64,000 bases of DNA from Gammaproteobacteria bacterium (lineage in GTDB: Bacteria; Pseudomonadota; Gammaproteobacteria; Eutrophobiales; Eutrophobiaceae), in contig JANQNX010000006.1 of NCBI GenBank assembly GCA_028279365.1, positions 95,090 to 159,089 on the forward strand, in the 5' to 3' direction. The notes beneath the pieces were generated by a model. That model had not been told where the DNA came from. It did no database searches and saw only the letters and a program-made list of their open reading frames with translations. The position numbers and the translations under genes are program-made. Shown one piece after another: positions 1 to 7,542 of this stretch. Each line of letters begins with the position of its first letter. Within the stretch, counting starts at the first letter, position 1.

Positions 1-40
1 AATTCAAAGCTAACATACTGTGATATATGTAGAGTAACTT

Positions 41-80
41 AATTAAGAGTCCCCTGCTCTGCCAGCTGAGCTAACGGCCC
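41..80 (-). tRNA. tRNA-Lys(CTT), 5' half only, interrupted after the anticodon loop
   Basis: Reading the minus strand from 80, the acceptor 5' strand, D-arm and the left side of the anticodon stem (GGGGA) with loop CTCTTAA (anticodon CTT) match a gammaproteobacterial tRNA-Lys. After the loop the expected CCCC of the right anticodon stem is absent. The sequence becomes AT-rich and no T-arm or CCA is present down to base 1. The gene is therefore disrupted at about tRNA position 38-39, by an inserted element, an intron, or a contig break lying to the left. Confidence 0.75.
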
Positions 81-89
81 ATAAAGAAA

Positions 90-166
90 TGGGGTGAACG
101 ATGGGACTCGAACCCACGACGACCGGTACCACAAACCGGGGCTCTACCAACTGAGCTACGCTCACC
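90..166 (-). tRNA. tRNA-His(GTG)
   Basis: Full cloverleaf on the minus strand: 5' GGTGAGCG acceptor with the extra G-1 typical of tRNA-His (position 166), D-arm, anticodon loop TTGTGGT, T-arm with GGTTCGA, and an encoded CCA at 92-90. The seven-pair acceptor stem closes with one G-T pair. It lies in a minus-strand cluster in the order Pro, Arg, His, Lys, resembling the E. coli argX-hisR-leuT-proM type of operon. Confidence 0.95.
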
Positions 167-197
167 ATAGAAAAGACTTTTAATAGTATAACGCCAA

Positions 198-307
198 TGG
201 CGCGCCTGAGAGGATTGACTCGTTATATCCCTATAACTCGCCCTCCGGGCAAACTTACGTTTGTCCAAATCGACTATCCTGACGATTTGTCAAACCTCCA
301 GGTTCTC
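198..307 (-). repeat. Displaced tRNA-Arg 3' arm with a four-hairpin insert in the T-loop
   Basis: Bases 198-214 repeat exactly the 3' end of the tRNA-Arg at 365-441, including CCA and the right T-stem. The left T-stem (GGAGG) reappears at about 299-295. Between them the T-loop is expanded by about 80 bases that fold into four hairpins: 222-237 (GTTATA/TATAAC), 240-250 (GCCC/GGGC), 250-263 (CAAAC/GTTTG) and 266-289 (CAAATCG/CGATTTG on the minus strand). Loop motifs CAGGA and TATAGGGAT on the minus strand recur in the insert at 46209-46287. The fragment has no anticodon arm, so it is not a functional tRNA. Confidence 0.75.
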
Positions 308-322
308 GTACTAACAACATAG

Positions 323-366
323 CACTTAATAAATATGACTTAATCGAAAGTCATATTTATTAAGTG
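323..366 (-). repeat. Perfect 19-bp inverted repeat abutting the 3' end of tRNA-Arg
   Basis: Arms 323-341 and 348-366 are exact reverse complements with a 6-base loop. The right arm runs into the CCA of tRNA-Arg. It would form a strong AT-rich hairpin immediately downstream of the tRNA in the direction of transcription. It lacks a long U-run, so it may be a weak terminator, a processing signal or the end of an element. Confidence 0.75.
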
Positions 367-441
367 GCGCGCCTGAGAGGACTCGAACCTCTAACCCCCG
401 GCTTAGAAGGCCGGTGCTCTATCCAGTTGAGCTACAGGCGC
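365..441 (-). tRNA. tRNA-Arg(TCT)
   Basis: Minus strand cloverleaf beginning GCGCCTG at 441 and ending with encoded CCA at 365. The anticodon loop is CTTCTAA (anticodon TCT), the T-arm is AGAGG-TTCGAGT-CCTCT and the acceptor stem is fully paired. A partial copy of its 3' arm lies downstream at 198-214. Confidence 0.96.
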
Positions 442-462
442 ATTCTAAAACTTCTATTGAAA

Positions 463-539
463 TGGTCGGGGAAGAGGGATTCGAACCCCCGACCCTCTGC
501 TCCCAAAGCAGATGCGCTACCAGACTGCGCTATTCCCCG
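463..539 (-). tRNA. tRNA-Pro(TGG)
   Basis: Minus strand cloverleaf starting CGGGGAATAGCG at 539 and ending GACCA at 463. The anticodon loop is TTTGGGA (anticodon TGG). It is the first tRNA of the Pro-Arg-His-Lys cluster. A 17-base exact copy of its anticodon/D-arm region lies upstream at 684-700. Confidence 0.96.
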
Positions 540-560
540 TATTTCTATATATGTTTACAA

Positions 561-700
561 AATCTGCTTTGCGAGCAGACTCTTGCTAGATTCAGCTCCT
601 GCTTCATCAAGCAAGCCAGCCTCGGGCTTCCTGCCCTCGGTGTTCGTGAAACTATGAAAGCTTCGCTTTCGATTATCACTCACCCCAAAGCAGATGCGCT
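561..700 (-). repeat. tRNA-Pro anticodon-arm fragment with a hairpin array
   Basis: Bases 684-700 exactly repeat 17 bases of tRNA-Pro(TGG) (502-518), ending at the anticodon loop. On the minus strand this is followed by hairpins at 670-656 (GAAAGC/GCTTTC), 636-624 (GGGC/GCCC), 615-582 (CTTGCT/AGCAAG) and 579-563 (TCTGCT/AGCAGA). The last GCAGA could pair with the tRNA fragment's anticodon stem. No protein-coding gene is apparent between cysS (807) and tRNA-Pro, and 701-806 shows nothing further. Confidence 0.6.
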
Positions 701-806
701 TTTACCCGAACGTTGTATCTCCAGCCTAAACAGGACGTGCGATAATACGCGTCCGCTATGTGAAGGTCAATTTCAATCAGGCTTTTATTTAGCTTATCTA
801 AATCAA

Positions 807-2198
807 TCAGTTACGTCGCCAAATTGTCCCTTGCGGCGTATCTTCCAACGAGATATTCATGGTATTCAACTTATCCCGAATCTCATCCGCCTTGCCATAA
901 TCTTTCGCTGCCTTGGCCTCGGCTCTTGCGGCAATTAAAGCCTCGATTTCTTCAACATCATTCTGATCCTCTGAAGATGTCGATTTTGCTTGAAGAAAAT
1001 CCTTAGGATTATCCTGCAATAGTCCCAATACGCTACCCAGATGTTTCAAAGTCGCTGCCAATGATTGCGCCTCTTCAGATTGCTTGTCGGCTTGTTTATT
1101 TAGATCACGCGCCAGTTCATGTAATAGCGCGACTGCTTTTGGCGTATTGAAATCGTCGTTCATAAACGCATCAAACTGCTCAACTTTGGCGGTATCAATC
1201 TTGTCTTCACTAATCAGATTGGCATCACGCAATGCGGTATATAAACGTGACAAGGCGGCTTTTGCCTCTTCCAGGTTTTCCTGGGAGTAATTCAGTGGGC
1301 TGCGATAATGGCTGGAGAGAATAAAGAAGCGCACGACTTCGGGTAGAAACTCTTTTAACACTTCTCTAACAGTGAAAAAGTTACCCAGTGATTTTGACAT
1401 TTTTTCCTCATCAACCCTGACAAAGCCATTGTGTATCCAGGTGTTCACAAACTTCTCGCCAGTACAACATACTGATTGCGCTATCTCGTTTTCATGATGA
1501 GGAAACTGTAAATCCTGCCCGCCACCATGAATATCAAAGTGATTACCGAGGCAATGAGTAGACATCGCGGAACACTCGATATGCCAACCAGGTCTGCCCT
1601 CACCCCATGGAGAAGGCCAGCTTGGTTCTCCTGGCTTAGCTGCCTTCCAAAGTACGAAATCAAGCGGGTCGTGTTTCTCTTCCTGCACACCGACGCGCTC
1701 ACCGGCGCGCAAATCTTCCAGCTGTTTACCGGAAAGTTGGCCATACTCACTATATGAATTCACATCGAAGTAGACATCATGATTCAAACCGACATAGCCA
1801 TGGCCATTGGCAATGATTTGTTCAATCATATCGATAATTTGTTGCATATAAAGTGTGGCTCTGGGCTCTTCGTCCGGAGGGATAACGCCTAAGGCCGCCG
1901 AATCCTCATTCATTGCGGTAATAAAACGTTCTGTCAGGTCGCCAATGGATTCCTGATTTTCATTTGCGCGTTGAATAATCTTGTCATCGATATCAGTGAT
2001 GTTGCGCACGTAATGTACGGCATAACCGAGGTGTCGAAGATGGCGCGCAATCATATCGAACACCACCATGACCCGAGCGTGTCCAATATGGCACAGGTCG
2101 TAGACTGTCATACCACAGACATACATGCTGACCTTACCCGGTTGTATGGGCGTAAACGCTTCTTTTTTATTGGTCAGGCTATTGTATATGGTAAGCAT
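807..2198 (-). CDS. cysS: Cysteine--tRNA ligase
   Basis: Class I aminoacyl-tRNA synthetase that charges tRNA-Cys with cysteine in the cytoplasm. The 463-aa protein has the family's usual length. It shows the zinc-ligand Cys28 in YVCGMTVYD, the HIGH signature at 37-40, the second Cys in WHIECSAM, the HHENE zinc-binding region, and a KMSKS loop near residue 265. The C-terminal helical DALR-type region ends at GTIWRRN. The start ATG at 2198 aligns with the usual MLxIYNSLT N-terminus. It is transcribed away from ppiB, and the two genes share the 2199-2361 promoter region. Confidence 0.98.
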   Translation of the reverse strand: MLTIYNSLTNKKEAFTPIQPGKVSMYVCGMTVYDLCHIGHARVMVVFDMIARHLRHLGYAVHYVRNITDIDDKIIQRANENQESIGDLTERFITAMNEDSAALGVIPPDEEPRATLYMQQIIDMIEQIIANGHGYVGLNHDVYFDVNSYSEYGQLSGKQLEDLRAGERVGVQEEKHDPLDFVLWKAAKPGEPSWPSPWGEGRPGWHIECSAMSTHCLGNHFDIHGGGQDLQFPHHENEIAQSVCCTGEKFVNTWIHNGFVRVDEEKMSKSLGNFFTVREVLKEFLPEVVRFFILSSHYRSPLNYSQENLEEAKAALSRLYTALRDANLISEDKIDTAKVEQFDAFMNDDFNTPKAVALLHELARDLNKQADKQSEEAQSLAATLKHLGSVLGLLQDNPKDFLQAKSTSSEDQNDVEEIEALIAARAEAKAAKDYGKADEIRDKLNTMNISLEDTPQGTIWRRN

Positions 2199-2361
2199 GG
2201 TTTGCGTTCTTTATTACTCAATAAACAGGGAATTCGTGCAGTCGTAGCGATAAATTGGCGCGCATCTTAGCGGAAAGGCGATTATTGGACAAAAGGAATT
2301 TGTCATCGCCAAACTAGCAGGCATAATCTGCCCTCAAATATTGATAACACGGGAGAGAATC

Positions 2362-2865
2362 ATGAAGGTGCAAATCACCACGTCACTGGGCCCCATTACC
2401 TTGCAGTTAAATGCCGACAAGGCACCCAATACCGTAAAAAACTTTGTCGATTACGTAAATAGTGGCTTTTACAGCGGTACAATTTTTCATCGTGTGATTG
2501 AAGATTTCATGATCCAGGGTGGCGGGCTTGATGCCGACATGAATACAAAAAAAACCGAAGCGCCAATTAAAAACGAAGCCAACAATGGCTTAAGCAATAC
2601 CTATGGCACAATTGCAATGGCACGAACCGGCGATCCGCATTCTGCTTCCGCACAGTTTTATATCAATACCAATGACAACTTGTTTCTCGATTTTCAATCG
2701 GAAACGGAAGATGGCTGGGGTTATTGTGTCTTCGGTGAAGTGGTAGAAGGGATCGAAGTCGTCAACAACATTGAAGAAAAACCGACCACCATGCGCGATG
2801 GTTATCAGGACGTACCGGAAGAAGTGATCACCATAGAAAAAATGGAAGTCGTCGCTGAAGATTAG
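2362..2865 (+). CDS. ppiB: Peptidyl-prolyl cis-trans isomerase B (cyclophilin)
   Basis: Cytoplasmic cyclophilin that catalyses proline cis-trans isomerisation during folding. The start is placed at the ATG at 2362 because GGGAGAG lies a few bases upstream and the protein then begins MKVQITTSLG like other PpiB proteins; an in-frame TTG 21 bases earlier is unlikely. The 167-aa sequence has the cyclophilin core: FHRVIEDFMIQGG, SASAQFYIN and the NLFLDF region near the middle, with a C-terminal strand ending in acidic residues. No signal peptide is seen. It lies 14 bases before lpxH, so co-transcription is likely. Confidence 0.96.
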   Translation: MKVQITTSLGPITLQLNADKAPNTVKNFVDYVNSGFYSGTIFHRVIEDFMIQGGGLDADMNTKKTEAPIKNEANNGLSNTYGTIAMARTGDPHSASAQFYINTNDNLFLDFQSETEDGWGYCVFGEVVEGIEVVNNIEEKPTTMRDGYQDVPEEVITIEKMEVVAED

Positions 2866-2879
2866 TTGCCAGGCTTGTC

Positions 2880-3626
2880 ATGATCACGCTGTTCATTTCC
2901 GATTTGCATTTAAGTAGCAGCAGACCAGAAAAGCTTGAACTGTTTTATCAATTCCTGTCAGGCCCGGCATTAACCGCTGATGCACTTTATATCCTTGGCG
3001 ATCTGTTCGAGGATTTCTGGATAGGGGTTGATGATACAAGACCGCCTAATGACGATGTGCTTAGGGCATTAAAGGCCTACAGTGAACACAGCCATACCCA
3101 ACTGTTTGTCATGCCCGGTAATCGGGACTTTCACCTGGATAAAAAATTTGCACAAAAGACAGGGGCAAAACTCATCGACGACCCACAAGTCATTATAATT
3201 AATGATCAGTCCGTATTGATTATGCATGGCGATACTTTATGCACTGACGATAAACAGTATCAACGCTGGCGTCGTTTCATTACCAACCCGATCATTAGCT
3301 GGCTGAATCTAAGAATGCCGATGTCATTACGCAAAAAAATTGCCAGCGATGTCAGGACTGCGACCAAGGCATCATTAAAACAAAAATCATTAGAGATAAT
3401 GGATGTGTCTAATGATACCGTAACAAAAACAATGATTGACCATAAAGTCAAAACCCTGATTCACGGACATACACATCGACAGGCAATGCATGATTTACTA
3501 TTGAATGGTGAAACAGCGAAACGAATCGTATTGGGTGACTGGTATGAAAGTGACTGCGTATTAATTGCCGACGAATCAGGCTTTCAATTCAAACGAATAG
3601 CGGAATACATTCAGCAAAAAGCCTAA
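2880..3626 (+). CDS. lpxH: UDP-2,3-diacylglucosamine diphosphatase
   Basis: Lipid A biosynthesis enzyme that cleaves UDP-2,3-diacylglucosamine to lipid X and UMP at the inner membrane surface. The 248-aa protein carries the calcineurin-like metallophosphoesterase motifs in order: SDLHL (8-12), GDLFEDFW (about 40-47), GNRDFH (about 80), MHGDTLC (about 115) and HGHTHR (about 195), which bind the two metal ions. The ppiB-lpxH neighbourhood is common in Gammaproteobacteria. Its 3' end overlaps the convergent ampE end by 4 bases. Confidence 0.96.
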   Translation: MITLFISDLHLSSSRPEKLELFYQFLSGPALTADALYILGDLFEDFWIGVDDTRPPNDDVLRALKAYSEHSHTQLFVMPGNRDFHLDKKFAQKTGAKLIDDPQVIIINDQSVLIMHGDTLCTDDKQYQRWRRFITNPIISWLNLRMPMSLRKKIASDVRTATKASLKQKSLEIMDVSNDTVTKTMIDHKVKTLIHGHTHRQAMHDLLLNGETAKRIVLGDWYESDCVLIADESGFQFKRIAEYIQQKA

Positions 3627-4483
3627 CCTAACTTACCCGAGAGCGTCATGATCGCGATCACAGCCAACCAGATAATTAAGGTTCTGTTTAGTAAACCTTT
3701 TAGTTCGTCAATCCAATAAGCACTACCTTCATCGTCATTTTTTTCCGGTGAATACTGGAGCGCACCTACGCCACCGGCTATCAATACTGCTTGGTTGACT
3801 GAGATAGATAATGCCTCATGTTTTCGCCAACCGTCCAACGCATCCATCATGTGCGCGGCCAGTGCCATACCTAATACCATCAAGCGAGAAACCGGCCATT
3901 CAAGGATATCCTGCAAATCGCGCAGGCTATTGGAGAAGCCGCTTTCGATTTCCAAGAGCTCTTTACGCAATTCCATTACGATTCGGTATAAAAACGCACC
4001 GGCTACACCCAACACCAGAAACCAGAATATCACCGCAAATGTTCTGCACAGGGATTCAACCAGTGCTGATTTCATCACCGCTAATTCATCCCTGTCACTA
4101 TCATCAATCACAACTCGGTTAATGATTTGCTCTGTTAGGTGTTGTTGCTGTTCATGCTTGTCATCTTCATACGCCACCACCAGGTAGTCGAGTTGGTTAT
4201 CCAGTTTTTCCGGTGCGAGACAGTAGACCAATACTGCTAGAGTAAAAAGCCCTTCAAACAGACTGTGCCAACCATCCAGAAATAACAGCAATAATACAAA
4301 TAGTAACATCGGTATGAACAATAAACCGATGACACCCAACGGCCCGTTCCATTGCGCGTGATGCGCGACACGTTTTTCAGAATAGTAGTAATAGGATCGG
4401 AGCCAGGAAAAATCGCGCAATCGTTCCAGACCGCCGAGAAAGAAGTCTAATCCTAATGCAACAAGAATAATGATGAGTGTCAT
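3623..4483 (-). CDS. ampE: AmpE-like inner-membrane protein
   Basis: Polytopic membrane protein of the AmpE/CobD-like family, 286 aa, with hydrophobic segments near 1-15, 48-70, 77-92, about 140-165 and the extreme C-terminus. It starts MTLIIILVALGLDFFLGGL, typical of AmpE. In enterobacteria ampE is co-transcribed with ampD and was proposed to act in beta-lactamase induction signalling; its molecular role is unsettled. Its start overlaps the ampD stop by 4 bases, which supports translational coupling. No ampC or ampR is seen nearby. Confidence 0.88.
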   Translation of the reverse strand: MTLIIILVALGLDFFLGGLERLRDFSWLRSYYYYSEKRVAHHAQWNGPLGVIGLLFIPMLLFVLLLLFLDGWHSLFEGLFTLAVLVYCLAPEKLDNQLDYLVVAYEDDKHEQQQHLTEQIINRVVIDDSDRDELAVMKSALVESLCRTFAVIFWFLVLGVAGAFLYRIVMELRKELLEIESGFSNSLRDLQDILEWPVSRLMVLGMALAAHMMDALDGWRKHEALSISVNQAVLIAGGVGALQYSPEKNDDEGSAYWIDELKGLLNRTLIIWLAVIAIMTLSGKLG

Positions 4484-5034
4484 TGTATTAGCGAGAAATA
4501 ATAATCCCAGTCAAAAGCTTCGCCCGGATCGGTCTTTCGATCCGGAGCAATATGAGAATGACCCACGATACGATCTTTTGTAATCTGATTCCATACTTCA
4601 CGAATCGATTTTGTCACCTCTGCCAACGTCAGATACTGTGCATCGCAATAATTTTCATCGTCGCAACCCTCTAACTCAATACCGATAGAAAAGTCATTAC
4701 ATACCTGTCTGCCATCAAACTCCGACTCACCGGCATGCCAGGCACGTTTCGTCAGCGGCACGTATTGCGTCAACTGAGCCTGGCGATTAATGAATAAATG
4801 GGACGAAACCCGCAGGTGTTTGATCTCATCAAAATAAGGATGCACATCGGGATCAAGACAATTGGTAAACAATTGATCGACATGCGGTCCACCATATTGT
4901 CCGGGTGGCAGGCTGATACTATGAATGACTAGTAGAGAAATATCATCACTATCCGGACGCGCATCGCAATTGGGAGAGTTGACCTGACGAGCCTGTTTTA
5001 CAATGCCTTTTGTTTTATCGATTGAATACGTCAT
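4480..5034 (-). CDS. ampD: 1,6-anhydro-N-acetylmuramyl-L-alanine amidase
   Basis: Cytoplasmic zinc amidase of cell-wall recycling. It removes the peptide from 1,6-anhydro-MurNAc-peptides imported from the periplasm. The 184-aa protein has the amidase_2 fold signatures: VIHSISLPPG with the first zinc His, an internal SIGIELEG with the catalytic Glu, and GHSHIAPDRKTDPG supplying His, Lys and Asp. There is no signal peptide, as expected for AmpD and unlike AmiD. It is co-transcribed with ampE downstream. Confidence 0.95.
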   Translation of the reverse strand: MTYSIDKTKGIVKQARQVNSPNCDARPDSDDISLLVIHSISLPPGQYGGPHVDQLFTNCLDPDVHPYFDEIKHLRVSSHLFINRQAQLTQYVPLTKRAWHAGESEFDGRQVCNDFSIGIELEGCDDENYCDAQYLTLAEVTKSIREVWNQITKDRIVGHSHIAPDRKTDPGEAFDWDYYFSLIQ

Positions 5035-5096
5035 TATCAGCGCTGGTTAAAAACGCCATGATAACACTAAGACTGCGCTACCCTAATCTATTGCGC

Positions 5097-5558
5097 TTAT
5101 TCGGAAGCGGATTCGATTAATTTAATTAATGCCTTATTTTTTGTTTTCTCGGCGATTTCAACCACCGTTTTTTCATTCTTATCTTTAAGCGTGGGATCAG
5201 CGCCCGCCTTGACTAGTTCTTCGACAACCATAATTTTCTGGTTAGCCGTCGCAATCATTAAAGCGGTACGGCCATTCGCGTCGGCAAGGTTTACATCTGC
5301 CCCTTCAACAATAAATTCACGCACGATCTTTTGATTACCATAATAAGCCGCGCTCATTAAGGCTGTCCTGCCGGCTGCATTCTTTGCATTGACGTCGACA
5401 CCATCAGCGAGCATCGATTTCACTTCTCGCAAGCGCCCTTCCTTTGCCGCGTTGTACAGCTGAATTTCAGGCGTGACCTCAGCCGAATGTAATGCAGTCG
5501 TCCAAAATAAAAATGGAATCAAGACTATTTGTAGTGCTCTAATACGCATCTGTCTCAC
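5097..5558 (-). CDS. Exported ankyrin-repeat protein
   Basis: A 153-aa protein with an N-terminal signal peptide (hydrophobic IVLIPFLFWTTALHSA, cleavage likely near residue 25), then about three ankyrin repeats with GRTALMSAAYYG and GRTALMIATANQ helices, spanning about 33-145. Ankyrin repeats bind proteins, and the partner is unknown. Two ATGs (5558 and 5549) could start it. It sits next to the divergent retropepsin-like gene, and the two share a 50-base promoter region. The periplasmic location is inferred from the signal peptide. Confidence 0.85.
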   Translation of the reverse strand: MRQMRIRALQIVLIPFLFWTTALHSAEVTPEIQLYNAAKEGRLREVKSMLADGVDVNAKNAAGRTALMSAAYYGNQKIVREFIVEGADVNLADANGRTALMIATANQKIMVVEELVKAGADPTLKDKNEKTVVEIAEKTKNKALIKLIESASE

Positions 5559-5610
5559 AGTTGTTTGTTTCTATGACTTAACTATCGGTTTTTACCGGTA
5601 AATCTTGAAT

Positions 5611-6126
5611 ATGGAAGAACCTGATTTTCAAAAACGTACCGGCGGTACCATGATTATTTTGAGCTGGATCGTGGCGCTGGGCTTACTCAGCTGGTTTTTT
5701 GCCGATTATTTATCCAAACAAGCGAATCCTAACCAGAACCTGTCTATGCAATTGAATCAGGGTGTGAAAGAAGTCATCTTAAAACGCAACCGTGCTGGAC
5801 ACTATGTTGCGAGCGGCATGATCAATCAGCAACCTGTGACATTTATCCTCGATACCGGTGCGACGCATATCAGTATCCCGGCCCATATCGCACGGCGTAT
5901 TGACCTCAATCAGGGTATCGCGATGCCAGTGCAAACAGCCAATGGTATCGCCCACGTTTATGCAACCGACCTGGATAGCGTCGACCTGGGAGGTATAGAA
6001 CTGAAGAACATACGCGCCAATATCAACCCCTTTATGCAAACCGATGAAGTGCTGCTTGGCATGAGCTTCCTTAAATACCTGGATTTTTCTCAACAAGGCG
6101 ATCAACTGGTCATTCGACAAAATTAA
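5611..6126 (+). CDS. Membrane-anchored retropepsin-like aspartic protease (TIGR02281 type)
   Basis: A 171-aa protein with one N-terminal transmembrane helix (about 14-30) and a periplasmic retropepsin-like domain. The catalytic motif FILDTGATHISIP is at about 78-90 and the second conserved LLGMSFLKYL near 150. Proteins of this clan are single-domain, dimeric aspartic proteases with the DTGA signature. The ATG at 5611 is preferred over an in-frame TTG two codons earlier. A second, differently anchored family member lies at 55005-55643. Substrate unknown. Confidence 0.85.
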   Translation: MEEPDFQKRTGGTMIILSWIVALGLLSWFFADYLSKQANPNQNLSMQLNQGVKEVILKRNRAGHYVASGMINQQPVTFILDTGATHISIPAHIARRIDLNQGIAMPVQTANGIAHVYATDLDSVDLGGIELKNIRANINPFMQTDEVLLGMSFLKYLDFSQQGDQLVIRQN

Positions 6127-6183
6127 ACCAATCTGTATAAACTGTTGTTTTAATTCGATTCTTATTCGCTAAGCGAGACTATT

Positions 6184-7542
6184 ATGCAGTGGCTACAGAC
6201 TCAGTTGGACTCATTGGTGAGCATCATCTGGGGTGAATATTTATTGATTCCGCTGCTTGCGGTTGTGGGTATCTATCTGACTATCGGTCTGCGCGCTATC
6301 ACCTGGCGCAAAATCGGTACGGCGTTCATAGCACTGTGGCAAGGCAGGCGTGGTGCATCTCACACCAAAGGTGATATTAGTCCTTTTCAGGCCTTGATGA
6401 CGGCGATGTCAGCCACGGTAGGCACCGGGAATATTGCCGGTGTCGCGACGGCAATTTATATTGGTGGGCCAGGTGCCATTTTTTGGATGTGGGTGATTGC
6501 CTTATTCGGGATGGCAACAAAATACACCGAAGCTGTACTCGCGGTGACGTATAGAGAAACCGATGCGCTCGGAAATTACGTCGGTGGACCGATGTATTAT
6601 ATTCGTAATGGTCTCGGCGAAAACTGGCGCTGGATGGCAGCGGCCTTTGCTTTCTTTGCTATGTTTGCCGCATTCGGCATCGGCAATATGGTGCAGTCAA
6701 ACTCCGTTGCGGATGAGATGCATAGTTCATTTGCTATCCCTACCTGGATTACCGGCCTGACTCTGGCGGCCTTGGCAGGCACTGTCATCATTGGTGGTGT
6801 AAAACGTATCGCACAGGTCACTGAAAAACTGGTGCCATTCATGGCCATTCTTTATGTTGTTGCGGCACTGTTGATTGTTTTTATCAATGTCGGGAAATTG
6901 CCTGCCGTCATAACTTTAATTATAGAAAGTGCATTTAATGGCTCGGCTGCGAGTGGTGGCTTTGCCGGTGCCAGTATCTGGATGGCATTACGTGCCGGGT
7001 TTGCGCGGGGTATTTTTTCAAACGAAGCGGGGCTTGGCAGTGCGCCCATTGCTCATGCTGCCGCGCAAACAAACGACCCGATCAAACAAGGCATGGTAGC
7101 CATGCTCGGTACCTTTATTGATACATTAATTATATGCAGCCTGACTGCCTTCGTGATTATTCTCACGGGAAGTTGGGATAGCGGACTCAACGGTGCGCCA
7201 TTAACCTCTGCGGCTTTTTCCAGCGGACTGGCTGGCTATGGGGGTCATATCGTGACATTCGGGCTGATTCTGTTCGCGTTCACCACCATACTCGGCTGGA
7301 GTTATTATGGTGAGCGTGCCGCCAGCTATCTATTTGGCACGGGTATCATTCTCTATTATCGAATCGCCTGGGTAATCGCGATATTCGCAGGGGCGATGTT
7401 TGAACTGGACCTGGTGTGGTCTTTTGCCGACGTCATGAATGGTTTAATGGCCCTGCCTAATCTGGTCGCATTGTTATTACTCAGTCCGATCGTATTCAGC
7501 AAAACCCGCAACTATTTTAATAAGAATACGGCCAAATGGTAG
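6184..7542 (+). CDS. Alanine/glycine:cation (Na+) symporter, AGCS family
   Basis: A 452-aa inner-membrane secondary transporter that imports small neutral amino acids with Na+. Family hallmarks are visible: SATVGTGNIAGVATAI near residue 80, the ATKYTEA segment near 115, GGPMYYI near 135, and FSNEAGLGSAPIAHAAA near 280. About eleven hydrophobic helices are present. The substrate (alanine or glycine) is inferred from the family. The stop overlaps the nadC start by 7 bases, so the two genes are probably one transcript. Na+ use fits the NQR sodium pump encoded later in the window. Confidence 0.92.
   Translation: MQWLQTQLDSLVSIIWGEYLLIPLLAVVGIYLTIGLRAITWRKIGTAFIALWQGRRGASHTKGDISPFQALMTAMSATVGTGNIAGVATAIYIGGPGAIFWMWVIALFGMATKYTEAVLAVTYRETDALGNYVGGPMYYIRNGLGENWRWMAAAFAFFAMFAAFGIGNMVQSNSVADEMHSSFAIPTWITGLTLAALAGTVIIGGVKRIAQVTEKLVPFMAILYVVAALLIVFINVGKLPAVITLIIESAFNGSAASGGFAGASIWMALRAGFARGIFSNEAGLGSAPIAHAAAQTNDPIKQGMVAMLGTFIDTLIICSLTAFVIILTGSWDSGLNGAPLTSAAFSSGLAGYGGHIVTFGLILFAFTTILGWSYYGERAASYLFGTGIILYYRIAWVIAIFAGAMFELDLVWSFADVMNGLMALPNLVALLLLSPIVFSKTRNYFNKNTAKW

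Noticed and set aside
1..42. Group I intron in tRNA-Lys
   Set aside because: Only about 40 bases beyond the break are visible, too few to show any conserved intron core; kept as a possibility in the finding, not as a feature.
414..938. Open frame of 174 codons crossing the tRNA-Pro gene and the 3' end of cysS
   Set aside because: It runs through a functional tRNA and antisense to cysS, with no ribosome-binding site or family resemblance.
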